64,000 nucleotides of DNA, taken from positions 1,178,001 through 1,242,000 of the forward strand of contig CAVZKX010000002.1 in the NCBI GenBank assembly GCA_963775975.1, read 5' to 3'. The position numbers and the translations under genes were made by a program. The notes below the pieces were generated by a model. It was given only the letters and a program-made list of their open reading frames with translations, searched no databases and was not told the DNA's origin. Positions 27,125 through 35,935 of this stretch are shown one piece after another (within the stretch, counting starts at the first letter, position 1; every line of letters starts with the position of its first letter). Source of the stretch: JANXQG01 sp963775975. Its GTDB lineage: Bacteria; Planctomycetota; Planctomycetia; Pirellulales; Thermoguttaceae.

Positions 27125-28065
27125 TGGCTGCTGCGGAGAGAATGCTCGTAATCGGCGCGGACGGCATGATCGGCCGGGCTTTGGCCACGCGCCTTGCTCG
27201 GAACGGCTACGCCGTGATCGGCACGTCGCGAAAGGCCGCGCCGGGTCTGATTCCGCTGGACCTTGCCCGCGACGCAGCCCAATGGACGCTGCCGACCGCG
27301 AATGTAGCCTTTCTTTGTGCGGCGGTCACGTCGCAAGAGAAATGCCGCAAAGAGCCGGACGTGTGCCGCGCGGTGAATGTCGATGCCACGCTCGCATTAG
27401 CCGAAAGGCTCGTGCGGCAAGGCACGCACGTCATTTGTCCTTCGACGAACCTGGTCTTATCAGGCGAGCAACCATTTCAAGCCGTCGACGATTCGTACGC
27501 TCCGCGGAGCGAATACGCCCGACAAAAGGCTGATGCTGAAAAACGCTTGCAGCGCCTGCCGGGCACGTGCATCGTTCGGTTCACGAAGGTATTTGGCCGC
27601 GGGACGCCGCTTTTACGAGGCTGGTGTGAATCGTTGCTCAAAGGCCAGCCGATCCGGCCTTTTGCCGATATGTCCATGGCACCGCTGCCGCTGGATTTCG
27701 CGGTTCGGGTGCTGGTCGCGATTGCCTCAGCACGCGCGACGGGCATTATGCAGATCTCGGCCGCCGCCGACATCACCTACGCTACCGCGGCTCGCTTCGT
27801 GGCCAAGCGCCTTGGAGCGGCGGATGAACTCGTACAACCGATCACCGTAGCCGAATCCGGCATGCCGATCGAACACGTGCCGCGGCACGCCGCGCTCGAC
27901 ACGGCGCGGCTGCAAACCGAATTTGGGTTCAGGCCGCCGTGCCCGCGCGACGCGGTTGAATTGGGAATGAAACCGGCAATTACGACCGATAGGAACGCCG
28001 CTGGCATCGCCATTGGCTTGCCCGATGGGGCTTTACTCTCGTCGCTTCAAGACTGCTGTGCTTGA
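27121..28065 (+). CDS. RmlD-like NAD(P)-dependent sugar reductase
   Basis: 314 residues. MLVIGADGMIGRALATRLARNGY is the dinucleotide loop, VAFLCAAVTSQEKCRKEP the RmlD-like core and SEYARQKADAEKRL the catalytic YxxxK. The C-terminal substrate domain is short. dTDP-4-dehydrorhamnose reductase is the closest known type; here it probably reduces a 4-keto sugar. Translationally coupled to the methyltransferase before it (ATGA). Confidence 0.75.
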   Translation: MMAAAERMLVIGADGMIGRALATRLARNGYAVIGTSRKAAPGLIPLDLARDAAQWTLPTANVAFLCAAVTSQEKCRKEPDVCRAVNVDATLALAERLVRQGTHVICPSTNLVLSGEQPFQAVDDSYAPRSEYARQKADAEKRLQRLPGTCIVRFTKVFGRGTPLLRGWCESLLKGQPIRPFADMSMAPLPLDFAVRVLVAIASARATGIMQISAAADITYATAARFVAKRLGAADELVQPITVAESGMPIEHVPRHAALDTARLQTEFGFRPPCPRDAVELGMKPAITTDRNAAGIAIGLPDGALLSSLQDCCA

Positions 28066-28101
28066 TTTTTCCGCGCCAACGGCGACATCGATAGGAATGT
28101 T

Positions 28102-29298
28102 ATGATGAATGCAACTCAATCCGAACTTATCGCCCTTGGCGCCGACGTATCTTGCCATCTTTGCGGCGCATCGGGCCTGCTGGAGTTCCCGGCGTTCCGC
28201 GACTTCCGCCGCATCACCTCCGATTGCCGCCCTTGGCCGGCCGGCGGACGATTGTGCGGCTGCCCAACCTGCGGCGCGGTGCAGAAAATAGTCGATGACG
28301 AGTGGAACCGAGAGGTTTCGGAACTTTACGCCGGTTACGCGATTTACGACCAGGCGGCCGGCGCGGAGCAGGCCGTATTCGACCAGACCACCGGCGCCGC
28401 CGCGTCGCGCTCTTCTCGGCTATTGGCCGCGCTTCGTAATGCAGTCGATTTGCCCGCCAAAGGCCGCATGTTGGACGTCGGCTGCGGCAATGGGGCCATG
28501 CTTCGCGCGTTCAGTCAGACGCTGACATGCTGGTCGCTGGCCGGCACGGAAATCGGCGATAAATACCGCCCCACGATCGAAAACATCACGGGCGTCGAGC
28601 AGCTCTACACCTGCCAGCCGTGGGTGGTGCCGGGCGAGTTCGATGTGATCACGATGATCCACGTGCTGGAGCACATCCCGCATCCCGAAGCCTACCTGAA
28701 GCGGCTCGAAACCAAGCTGCGGCCCGGCGGCCTTTTGATCGTCGAACTGCCGCATCACGTGGCGAATCCGTTTGAGCTTTTGATCGCCGACCATTGCACG
28801 CATTTCGCCGCGGACACCGCCGCTGCGCTCCTCGAGCGCGCCGGCTTCGAGGTCATGCAGACGGCCGAAGACTGGGTGCCCAAGGAGTTGACGCTTGTTG
28901 CACGTCGACCGCTAGCCACGGCGGCCGTTACTACTGAGAAATGTTTCTCGGTTGTGGAATCCAATTGGGGCGATCGCGTTATGTCACGGCTCGCATGGCT
29001 CAAAGAGATTTCCACGTCAGCCGGCAAGCTGTCAGCCGAGCGTGAAATCGGCCTCTTCGGCACATCGATCGCCGGCACATGGCTCTTTGCGGAACTGGAG
29101 GGCCGCGCGGGCTTCTTCGTCGACGAGGACCCTCATCGCATCGGCACGCGCTGGCACGACCGCTTCGTTTATCATCCGCGCGAGATTCCCGCCGGTTCGA
29201 GCGTCGTGGTCCCACTGCCGCGGCCCTTGGCCGAGAGCATCGCCCGGCGCATTGCGCGGCCGGATTTTGACATCTGCCTGCCGACGTCATTCATTTGA
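28102..29298 (+). CDS. Sugar C-methyltransferase, zinc-binding, three-domain type
   Basis: 398 residues. An N-terminal zinc site (CHLCGASG ... CGCPTCG), a class I SAM domain (MLDVGCGNGAML, ITMIHVLEHIPHPEAYL) and a C-terminal domain starting GLFGTSIAGTWLFAELEG. This order is that of NDP-4-keto-deoxyhexose 3-C-methyltransferases such as TylCIII, Pfam Methyltransf_13/14 style. Last gene of the plus operon. With the split transketolase it supports synthesis of a branched or C-methylated sugar. The catalytic His-Glu pair cannot be confirmed by eye. Confidence 0.78.
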   Translation: MMNATQSELIALGADVSCHLCGASGLLEFPAFRDFRRITSDCRPWPAGGRLCGCPTCGAVQKIVDDEWNREVSELYAGYAIYDQAAGAEQAVFDQTTGAAASRSSRLLAALRNAVDLPAKGRMLDVGCGNGAMLRAFSQTLTCWSLAGTEIGDKYRPTIENITGVEQLYTCQPWVVPGEFDVITMIHVLEHIPHPEAYLKRLETKLRPGGLLIVELPHHVANPFELLIADHCTHFAADTAAALLERAGFEVMQTAEDWVPKELTLVARRPLATAAVTTEKCFSVVESNWGDRVMSRLAWLKEISTSAGKLSAEREIGLFGTSIAGTWLFAELEGRAGFFVDEDPHRIGTRWHDRFVYHPREIPAGSSVVVPLPRPLAESIARRIARPDFDICLPTSFI

Positions 29299-29320
29299 CA
29301 CTGATGGAAGGCGGCACGTC

Positions 29321-29731
29321 TCAGGGCGCGGCCCAGTTCTCAACGTCCAAGCCGGGGACCGTCGTCAGATCGCTGTCGCCGCTGACCACGGTTGTCGCTC
29401 CAAGGCTCAACGCGATGGCGGCGATCAGCATGTCCATCTTCCCGATTGGTCGGCCTTTGCGCGTCAAATCGGCGGCAATCCGACCATAGATCTCCGACGC
29501 TCGTTCCGTGAGTGGCCAGACAATAAGGTCGGGCGGAACTCGCCGCAGCCGCTCGGCGTTTCGGTCACGACTGCTGCTATATTCAATACCATGCCACAAC
29601 TCCGCGAGGACTGGCACGCCGATTCCGATCCGATTGCCCTGCATGACCGCGTCCCGCCCGCGCTGAAAGACGCCGCGGCGACGATTGATGTAATCCGCCG
29701 CCATCCCGGTGTCCAACAGAAACCGTTTCAT
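29321..29731 (-). CDS. PIN-domain toxin, VapC-like
   Basis: 136 residues. KRFLLDTGMAADYI has the first acidic residue (Asp7), VPVLAELWHG the Glu, and IGKMDMLIAAIALSLGATTVVSGDSDL the later Asp pair. A magnesium-dependent RNase of the VapC type. The ATG at 29731 overlaps the antitoxin stop (ATGA); the frame to 29815 is rejected. Convergent with the C-methyltransferase, 22 bases apart. Confidence 0.85.
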   Translation of the reverse strand: MKRFLLDTGMAADYINRRRGVFQRGRDAVMQGNRIGIGVPVLAELWHGIEYSSSRDRNAERLRRVPPDLIVWPLTERASEIYGRIAADLTRKGRPIGKMDMLIAAIALSLGATTVVSGDSDLTTVPGLDVENWAAP

Positions 29732-30039
29732 TCCCACATGCTCCGCAACTTTTCGGAATCTTCGGCGAATCGTGCTTTCTCGGTCGTCCGTCGTTCCTGA
29801 CGATCCGCCCGCCAAGCGGCGTCGTCCGCCGGCGTTAGCCAGGACGGCCCGACTGCATCCATCCTGGCAACCAAGGCGGAGATGCCCTCACGAGTCGTCG
29901 GCCAGTCTTCCTCGCGCATTCCCAGTATAGTAAGCCCCATTGCAATTGGCAGCACTTCAACGCGCGTGCCCTCGCCGAATTCGATCGGATCGTCGAGGAC
30001 AATCTGGCCATTGCTGACCGTTCCTTGAATCGCATGCAT
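29728..30039 (-). CDS. Probable antitoxin for the adjacent PIN toxin
   Basis: 103 residues. The first half (GTVSNGQIVLDDPIEFGEGTRVEVLPI) is the DUF104/AbrB-like beta module seen in VapB partners; the second half is charged and probably binds the toxin. It precedes and overlaps the toxin gene, the usual order. Longer than classical VapB. Confidence 0.72.
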   Translation of the reverse strand: MHAIQGTVSNGQIVLDDPIEFGEGTRVEVLPIAMGLTILGMREEDWPTTREGISALVARMDAVGPSWLTPADDAAWRADRQERRTTEKARFAEDSEKLRSMWE

Positions 30040-30123
30040 GCTTTGGTCCTCCCACTGCGTTACGAGCGAATTCCTTGTATTCGGTCAACCTATACTAAAA
30101 CTACATCCAACGAACACCGCCTT

Positions 30124-30453
30124 TTACTTGTTCGAAATACACGCAAGCCACAACAAGAGAGATTGACGGAACTCGTCAAATGTCAGTTTGGCGATGCCGA
30201 GTCCTTCGTCCCACACGTTCTCAATTGTAACACCGGTGGGCGTGATCGTCACCGTGTGCGCGTTCCCAGTTCCCAACCAAGTCGTCTCTCGACCGTCCTC
30301 GACGGCTTTTAGCGGCTCTAGAAATATATCTGCGCCGCGAGTGCTCGCTTGAACATCCTGCTCCAGAAATGACCCAATGTTGTGATGTCCGTCGAGGACT
30401 TCAACGCGGTTGAAGCCATTTTCGTCACGATAGCATCGAATTCTCGCAGCCAT
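30124..30453 (-). CDS. Hypothetical protein, 109 residues
   Basis: A small soluble protein with mixed beta/alpha character and no signal peptide. WLGTGNAHTVTITPTGVTIENVW followed by an amphipathic C-terminal helix slightly recalls YacL/UPF0231 or small immunity-like proteins, but I would not name it. It lies alone between the toxin-antitoxin pair and the hydrolase, 49 bases from the hydrolase stop. Confidence 0.55.
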   Translation of the reverse strand: MAARIRCYRDENGFNRVEVLDGHHNIGSFLEQDVQASTRGADIFLEPLKAVEDGRETTWLGTGNAHTVTITPTGVTIENVWDEGLGIAKLTFDEFRQSLLLWLACISNK

Positions 30454-30502
30454 TTCTAGGTCGCATAGCCAGAGTCAGCTTTCCATCCATCCCGCGCGTC
30501 TT

Positions 30503-31334
30503 CTACTCCGCCGCCTTGAACTGAAAGTTCCGGCTCTGGTTCAAAAACTCCAGCGGATTGTCGTAGACCACGCGGCGGATCGTCGCTTCGTTGTGTCCGC
30601 GGCGGCGCATTTGGAAGATGAACTTCGGCACCGCCAGCGGATCGGACGGGCCCCAGTCGGCCGCCGAGTTCACCATGATCCGCTCCGCGCCGAATTGCTC
30701 GACCAAATCCACAGCCCGTTCCGGCGTTGCTTTCGTCGTGGGATAGAGCGTAATGCCGGCCCAGTAGCCTTCGTCCAGCACCTGGCGGATCGTCTGCTCT
30801 TCGCAATGGTCGATGCAGACGCGGCTGCGGTCGGTTCGCGAGTCGGCGTGCAGCAAGTCGAGGATCATCCGCGTGCCGCGGTACTTCTCCTCCAAGTGCG
30901 GTGTGTGGAAGAGCATCTGTTCGTCGCGGTCTAGCGCCAGGCGCAATTTGCTGCTGGAGCGTCTTCACTTCGTTGGGCGTGCACTTGTTGAGCCCGATCT
31001 CGCCGATGCCCAGCACGCCGGGCCGATCGAGAAACTCCGGCAGCAGGGCGACGACCTCTCGCGAGATTTCGAGATTCTCGGCCTCCTTGGCATTCATACC
31101 CAGCCAGCAGTAATGGCGGATGCCGTAGTTGGCGGCCCGTTTCGGTTCCCATTCGACAAGCTGGCGGAAGTAGTCGCGAAAGCTCTCTGGGCCGGTGCGG
31201 TCGAAGCCCGCCCAGAACGCCGGCTCGACGACGGCCACGCAGCCGGCCAAGGCCATCGCCTGGAGGTCGTCGGTCGTCCGCGACGCCATGTGAATGTGGG
31301 GATCGATGTAATGCAAGGTTATCCCTTCCGCCAC
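30503..31334 (-). CDS. TatD-family metal-dependent hydrolase, EboB-like; one-base frameshift
   Basis: About 276 residues after dropping one base. YIDPHIHMASRTTDDLQAMALAGCVAVVEPAFW, split here into the DPHIH metal site and the MASRTTDD segment, is distinctive of the EboB-type TatD proteins. LFHTPHLEEKYRGT, ICIDH-like CIDHCEE and NSAADWGPSDP supply the later metal ligands. The frame breaks in TTT 30947-30949 (one too many). Start is a GTG at 31334 or the TTG at 31316 after the upstream stop. No other ebo genes are nearby. Confidence 0.75.
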
Positions 31335-31579
31335 TTCGGCTCATACGGCAACGAAAAGAGCATCTGCAATTCCTCGGCCCGTCTGCCGCCTTGGCGGCCA
31401 AGCATGCCCAAAGTCTCTCGGATTTTATCCAGCCGCTGGTCGCTGGTCGCCGAGCCCTTGCCGGGTTCAACGCTGCCGCGCTCGATGCGGTCCAAGGCGG
31501 CGGCCACTTCCAGCAGCTTGCCGCGGATGATGAGGAACTCCCGGTCGAGGATTTCGGTTTCAGTGGCGGCGTGGTGCAT
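31319..31579 (-). CDS. Small helical hypothetical protein
   Basis: 86 residues from an ATG at 31579 with AGGAG eight bases upstream. The sequence is rich in charged helices (EILDREFLIIRGKLLEVAAALDRI) and has no membrane segment or Cys. It overlaps the start of the TatD-like gene and is probably co-translated with it. Function unknown. Confidence 0.6.
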   Translation of the reverse strand: MHHAATETEILDREFLIIRGKLLEVAAALDRIERGSVEPGKGSATSDQRLDKIRETLGMLGRQGGRRAEELQMLFSLPYEPKWRKG

Positions 31580-31667
31580 GATCATGTCTCCTGGCTGACA
31601 ATCCCGATTGTCGCATGGCAAAGCGCGGATCGCAACCAGTGTTAAAGTTTTCCGGCTTTAGCGACGA

Positions 31668-33402
31668 TTGAAGAGTAAGGGCTATTCTCCCTCGGCACAA
31701 TTCCGCCCACAATCGAGAGAACCACGCTTGGCCAGCGGACTTGCGACCACACTCGAGCTTCTAACGAACACCGACAACGAAGCGGCGGTCGAGACGCTTA
31801 TCCCTGCGCTGGACTGCCCGGACCCGGCCGTTCAGGAAGGCGCGCTCGTGGCGCTGCTCAAGCGGCGGACGTCTGCCGGCGGGCGCGAAATCCTCGATCG
31901 CCTGGCGCATATGAAGCCGGAGTGGAAGACGATCGTCCGCCAGCACCGCAGCCGCATGACCGGCGCGATCCGCGACGCCATCCTGGACGACGACGACAGC
32001 GTTTGTGAGAAAGGCTGCCGCGCGGCGGTGACGTTCCGCGATTATGACCTGGCGCCCACGCTCTTGACCGTGTTGGACGGCCCCGATCAGCCGCACGCCG
32101 ATCTGGCTGCCAAGACGACGCTGGAACTGGCGCAGGCTCTTTGCGAAGAACTTGCCGGCAGCCGCGACCCGGGCGATCGCCGCGATCCCCAGATGGTCCG
32201 CCGCTACGTGCTCGGCAGCCTGGAGTCGTCGGTCCACCGCTTCGGCCAGCACAAGCGCCGCGAAGTGGTCGAAAGCTTCCTGCTCCTGGTCGATCGCGAC
32301 AACGCGGCGCTGCGGCAGATGCTCGGCAACGGCCACCACACGGCCTTCCCCGCGATCGTCGAGGCCTTGGCCAAGAGCCCGCAGCGGGGCGTGCTGAAGT
32401 TGCTGCTGACCTTTCTCGAAGATCCGCACGCGCCTGCCTCGACTTTCATCGTTCTCGGCGGGCGGAGCGACTCGCGCTTCGTCCATTACCTGATGCGCAA
32501 GATCGGCCGCGAACCGACCGCGGCCATGGCCGCGAACTTGAAACGCATCACCGCCATTCCCTGGCTGGCCGATTGCCGCCGCATCATCGAGCAATTGGAC
32601 GACGCCGGCCAGCATTCGGCCGTCCGCTTCGTCACGGCGTCCGGCGTCCCGCGTCAGCAGGCGTTTACGGTAATTGAATCCATTCTCCTGAACGGCAAGC
32701 CGGGCGGCCGCCGCGAGGCCGCCCGCGCGCTGGCTGATTTCCCCGGCAGCGAGGCCAACAACCTGGCCATGCGGGGCTTGGCCGATCCCGATCCCCAGGT
32801 GCAGGCGAACATCATTCCACAGCTCCGCGGCCGCGGCATCCCGGGCGTCTTGCACAATCTGCTGGAACTCGTCGAAAGCCCTTATGCGGTCGTTCGCAAG
32901 GCCGCGCGGGAGAGCCTCTCCGAGTTCAGCTTCAAACGCTTCGTGGCCGCCTTCGACATGCTGGACGAGGACGTCCGCCGCAGTACGGGCCGGCTCGTCA
33001 AGAAGATCGATCCCCAGAGCGTACATCTGCTGAACGATGAACTGCGGTCGCCGATCCGCACGCGGCGGCTCCGCGGGCTGTCAATCGCCCGCGCGATCGA
33101 CAGCGTCCAGAGCGTCGAAGCGGCGATCATCGAGATGCTTGAGGACGAAGACCATCTGGTGCGGATGGAGGCCGCGGTCGCGCTGGCCCAGGGCATCTCG
33201 CCGGCCGCGACGGCTGCTTTGCAGCGCGCAACTATCGACTCAAGCGAGGTCGTTCGCACGGCGGCCGAGCGCAGCCTGGCGGAATCGGCGCAGAACCCAA
33301 GAACGGACGGAATGCGGAGCGCCGCTGGCAGCCTTGGGGGACGACACGTCCCGGCGCAACGGGATGCCCGCAACTTTGCCGAACATCGAGGAGGAAATAT
33401 GA
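31668..33402 (+). CDS. HEAT-repeat protein; probable one-base frameshift near the 3' end
   Basis: About 577 residues. Successive helical pairs of 30-40 residues (DPAVQEGALVALLKRR, DPDPQVQANIIPQLRG, DEDHLVRMEAAVALAQG, SSEVVRTAAERSLAES) are HEAT/armadillo-like. The open frame as given runs through into the next gene (801 residues to 34073). However, the neighbouring frame from about 33298 gives ...QERTECGAPLAAL ... NIEEEI and stops exactly at the ATGA that starts the next gene. One C too many at 33296-33298 explains this. A scaffold or adaptor; partner unknown. Confidence 0.65.
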
Positions 33403-34073
33403 GCGCGTTATTCGCGGCTGCGCCCTCCTTGCTGTTAGCCGAAGCTAGCCGCAGCAACAGCTTGAGCGAGAGCTTTCGCGGCCATTCCGGCATGGGCCGC
33501 GACGACGTGTTGCTGGGCCTGTTGGTGGCCGTGACGCTCGTGGCTGGCCTTTGGGCGGCCACGCGGCTGCTGGGACTGCGCCGACGGCGGCGGGGTTTTC
33601 ATCATCCTTGGCAGCTTTTCCGCGCGCTGGCGAAGGCCCATCGTCTCACGTGGTCCGACCGCATGTTGCTTTCCCGCGTGGCGCGGCAGCAAAGCCGCAG
33701 CGATCCGGCCCGGCTCTTTCTTGAGCTTCAGCTTTGGGACGAACAAGCACTTGGCCCGGCTTTTGCCCTGGAGTTCGTCCGCCTGCGGACGTTGCGGAAG
33801 CAGATTTTCGATCGGGCAGCTCAAGCAATCGAAACGGGTGCGCGACGCACCAGCGCGCGCGCGCGAAACACGATCGCGCTGCAAAACACGGATCTGGCGC
33901 CGGCCGAAGGCGCAATTAAAAGCGTTGGCAATCGTGCGGACTGTTCTAGTCGCAATGCCGAGGGAAAGCCCGCAAAGCACGGCGGTCCGGCCGCGACACC
34001 TTTGTTTTCCAGTCGGCCCGCGCCGACGCTCGATCTGCCGCCGTGGTCCGATGCGCAAGCGGTGGAAACCTGA
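33399..34073 (+). CDS. Single-span membrane protein partner of the HEAT protein
   Basis: 224 residues from an ATG with a very strong GAGGAGGAAA just before it and an ATGA overlap with the end of the HEAT-repeat frame. One membrane helix (DVLLGLLVAVTLVAGLWAATRLL, split here as two pieces) is followed by an Arg-rich cytoplasmic start (LRRRRRG) and a WQLFRALAKAHRLTW segment. The C-terminal 80 residues are disordered. If no frameshift exists, this is the C-terminal domain of an 801-residue fusion. Confidence 0.65.
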   Translation: MSALFAAAPSLLLAEASRSNSLSESFRGHSGMGRDDVLLGLLVAVTLVAGLWAATRLLGLRRRRRGFHHPWQLFRALAKAHRLTWSDRMLLSRVARQQSRSDPARLFLELQLWDEQALGPAFALEFVRLRTLRKQIFDRAAQAIETGARRTSARARNTIALQNTDLAPAEGAIKSVGNRADCSSRNAEGKPAKHGGPAATPLFSSRPAPTLDLPPWSDAQAVET

Positions 34074-34081
34074 GGGCTGTA

Positions 34082-34135
34082 GGATGGACCTCCGAGTCCG
34101 TCCGCGAAAAATGGGACGGACTCGGAGGTCCATCC
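34082..34135. terminator. Inverted repeat between convergent genes, terminator-like
   Basis: Perfect 22-base arms (start GGATGGACCTCCGAG, end CTCGGAGGTCCATCC) and a 10-base A-rich loop, filling the gap between the membrane-protein stop and the stop of the convergent coiled-coil gene. Likely a bidirectional terminator made of a repeat element; there is no T-run. Confidence 0.65.
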
Positions 34136-34143
34136 CACAAGTC

Positions 34144-35553
34144 CTAAAGGCCGGTGTCATCCGCCTTGGAAGCAGCCGCCTTTGGCGCTTTGGGCCTTGG
34201 CGAAGGGGCCGGCTTCTCGCTATCGCCTCCTGAAGCGCCCGCGCCGAAATGCTCCACGGAACTCGACTTCTGATAGTTCATCCTCTGCTTGAAATCGGCC
34301 AGGGACCAGACCGTGAGTTTTATGCGCGAAGCGTCGCGGAGGATCTCGGTGTTGGCCTTGACCGCTTCGGCCGAGGTCGGCGAATCACCCTGGACGAGAT
34401 ATGCCGTCGTCGCAGGGCTCATCTGCCCTTGACGATGGCCCTGCTCGTCGAGCCAACAATCGACCACGCCGCCGTAGCTCTTGATTAGCCCGATGGCCGT
34501 GTTGACCTGGTTGCGGCCGTCGCCATCCAGATTCATATTGCCGGTCACGACAAAGTGCTTCTGTTGTCCCGGCGACCAGAATGCGGTGAAGATTTTATCG
34601 TTGAATGATATGGGGTCGGCGAACTTGTCCTCCACAATGCGACATTCTGCTTGATGTTCGCCGGTGATATTAGTCACCTCGACCGTGCCCTTTTCGACCG
34701 CCTTCGCCGATGTGTTCGATTCGGCGGCGAAAACGGTGAAGCGAATTCCCCGCTGCAACGAATCGGCCCGGCCGCGATTGATCCAAACGGTCTTCATTGG
34801 CAAGTTGACCCAAGTGATCTCGCCCGAGGGTGGATCGGGGTCCTGCCGTTCGTGCTTACGGAGCTCTTCGATTACCGGCTCGATTTTCTTCTTCTCATCC
34901 GCCAATGCCCTCTGCATGGCCGTGGAATTGCTATCCGCCTTAGCCCTCATCACATTTGCGGCATCGATTTCGGCCTTCGCACGAGCAGCCACGGCGGCCT
35001 GGTTCGCTACGATTGCCTTGTCGCGGAGACTTTCGTCCTCGATGGCCTTGAGAACTTGTTCCTTCCGCTCCGTGGAACCCTTGTCGAGCGCCTCAATTGC
35101 CTTGTCCTTGGCAAACTCGCGGTTGTGGAAAGAAGTCTCCAGTGTGGTATAGGCTTTCTTAACCTTTTCCAAGTCGGCCGTTCGGTCGTCGACGGTTTTG
35201 CTCAACAAAGCGACCATCTGGCTATAGCCCATCACGACGGCCGGCTTTTGCTCGCCCTCGGCGGCCGGCTTGGCGGGCGCCTGGCCGGCAAGCTGCAGGT
35301 CCTCGTCGAACTTGTTGTTGATGGCGTCGATGTCCAACTCGCGGTTGCCGATGATGGCCCTTGTCCGGTCGTACTTGTCCTCGACCGCTTGCTTGTCCTT
35401 GGTGGCCTGCTGGACCTTGCCTTCAGCCGCGACCGCCGTGTTGCCCTTCTCAAAGGCCTGCTTGTTGTAGAGATAGGTCGTCACGCCCAATACCACGTTG
35501 AGCATGACCGAGATGATCAAAGTGACTTGCAGACCTTGCGTTGCACGGGCCAT
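34144..35553 (-). CDS. Membrane-anchored coiled-coil protein, function unknown
   Basis: 469 residues. One N-terminal membrane helix (residues 8-28) is followed by about 200 residues of Lys/Glu/Ala-rich coiled coil, then a soluble C-terminal domain of 200 residues (GEITWVNLPMKTVWINRGRADSLQRG and later FNDKIFTAFWSPGQQKHFVV), and a Pro/Lys tail. AGGAGGAC precedes the ATG. The central beta-rich segment suggests a periplasmic or surface-facing domain. I do not recognise a family. Confidence 0.7.
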   Translation of the reverse strand: MARATQGLQVTLIISVMLNVVLGVTTYLYNKQAFEKGNTAVAAEGKVQQATKDKQAVEDKYDRTRAIIGNRELDIDAINNKFDEDLQLAGQAPAKPAAEGEQKPAVVMGYSQMVALLSKTVDDRTADLEKVKKAYTTLETSFHNREFAKDKAIEALDKGSTERKEQVLKAIEDESLRDKAIVANQAAVAARAKAEIDAANVMRAKADSNSTAMQRALADEKKKIEPVIEELRKHERQDPDPPSGEITWVNLPMKTVWINRGRADSLQRGIRFTVFAAESNTSAKAVEKGTVEVTNITGEHQAECRIVEDKFADPISFNDKIFTAFWSPGQQKHFVVTGNMNLDGDGRNQVNTAIGLIKSYGGVVDCWLDEQGHRQGQMSPATTAYLVQGDSPTSAEAVKANTEILRDASRIKLTVWSLADFKQRMNYQKSSSVEHFGAGASGGDSEKPAPSPRPKAPKAAASKADDTGL

Positions 35554-35935
35554 GAAATTGTCCTCCTGAGAATGTCCGCCGTATCGGCCGCTTGCCCGGC
35601 CAAGGCGAACATTCTGAAATGCTAAAACACGAGGGAACCTTCGTGCGTTGGATTAGAAACGAGATTGCCTCTCTCGATCTGTCGCCCCGCGCGGCGGTTC
35701 CGGTTGGCCGACGGGGTCAATGGGCCACTCCCACGACGGGAAATTTGCACACCTCCATTGTAATACTGCGAAAAATGAGTGTCAACGAAAGAACTTGGGC
35801 CTCGGTGAGAACTGGACTGGGCCATTCTGCTTCGTCAGCCTTCTCTCGACGCCGCTTGCCAAGATTGGTAAAATGCGTGGATTATCATGTCGGCTACCCC
35901 CCGACAGCGTTGATTAGGTACGATTCGGAGCGCCA
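35554..35935. other. Non-coding gap between divergent genes
   Basis: 382 bases between the coiled-coil gene (minus) and the ketosynthase homologue (plus). It holds the GAGGACAATTTC leader of the former. A 115-codon plus-strand frame that crosses it has no family sense. Confidence 0.45.

Noticed and set aside
31761..33026. 421-codon minus-strand frame opposite the HEAT-repeat gene
   Set aside because: High-GC shadow; the plus strand has real HEAT repeats.
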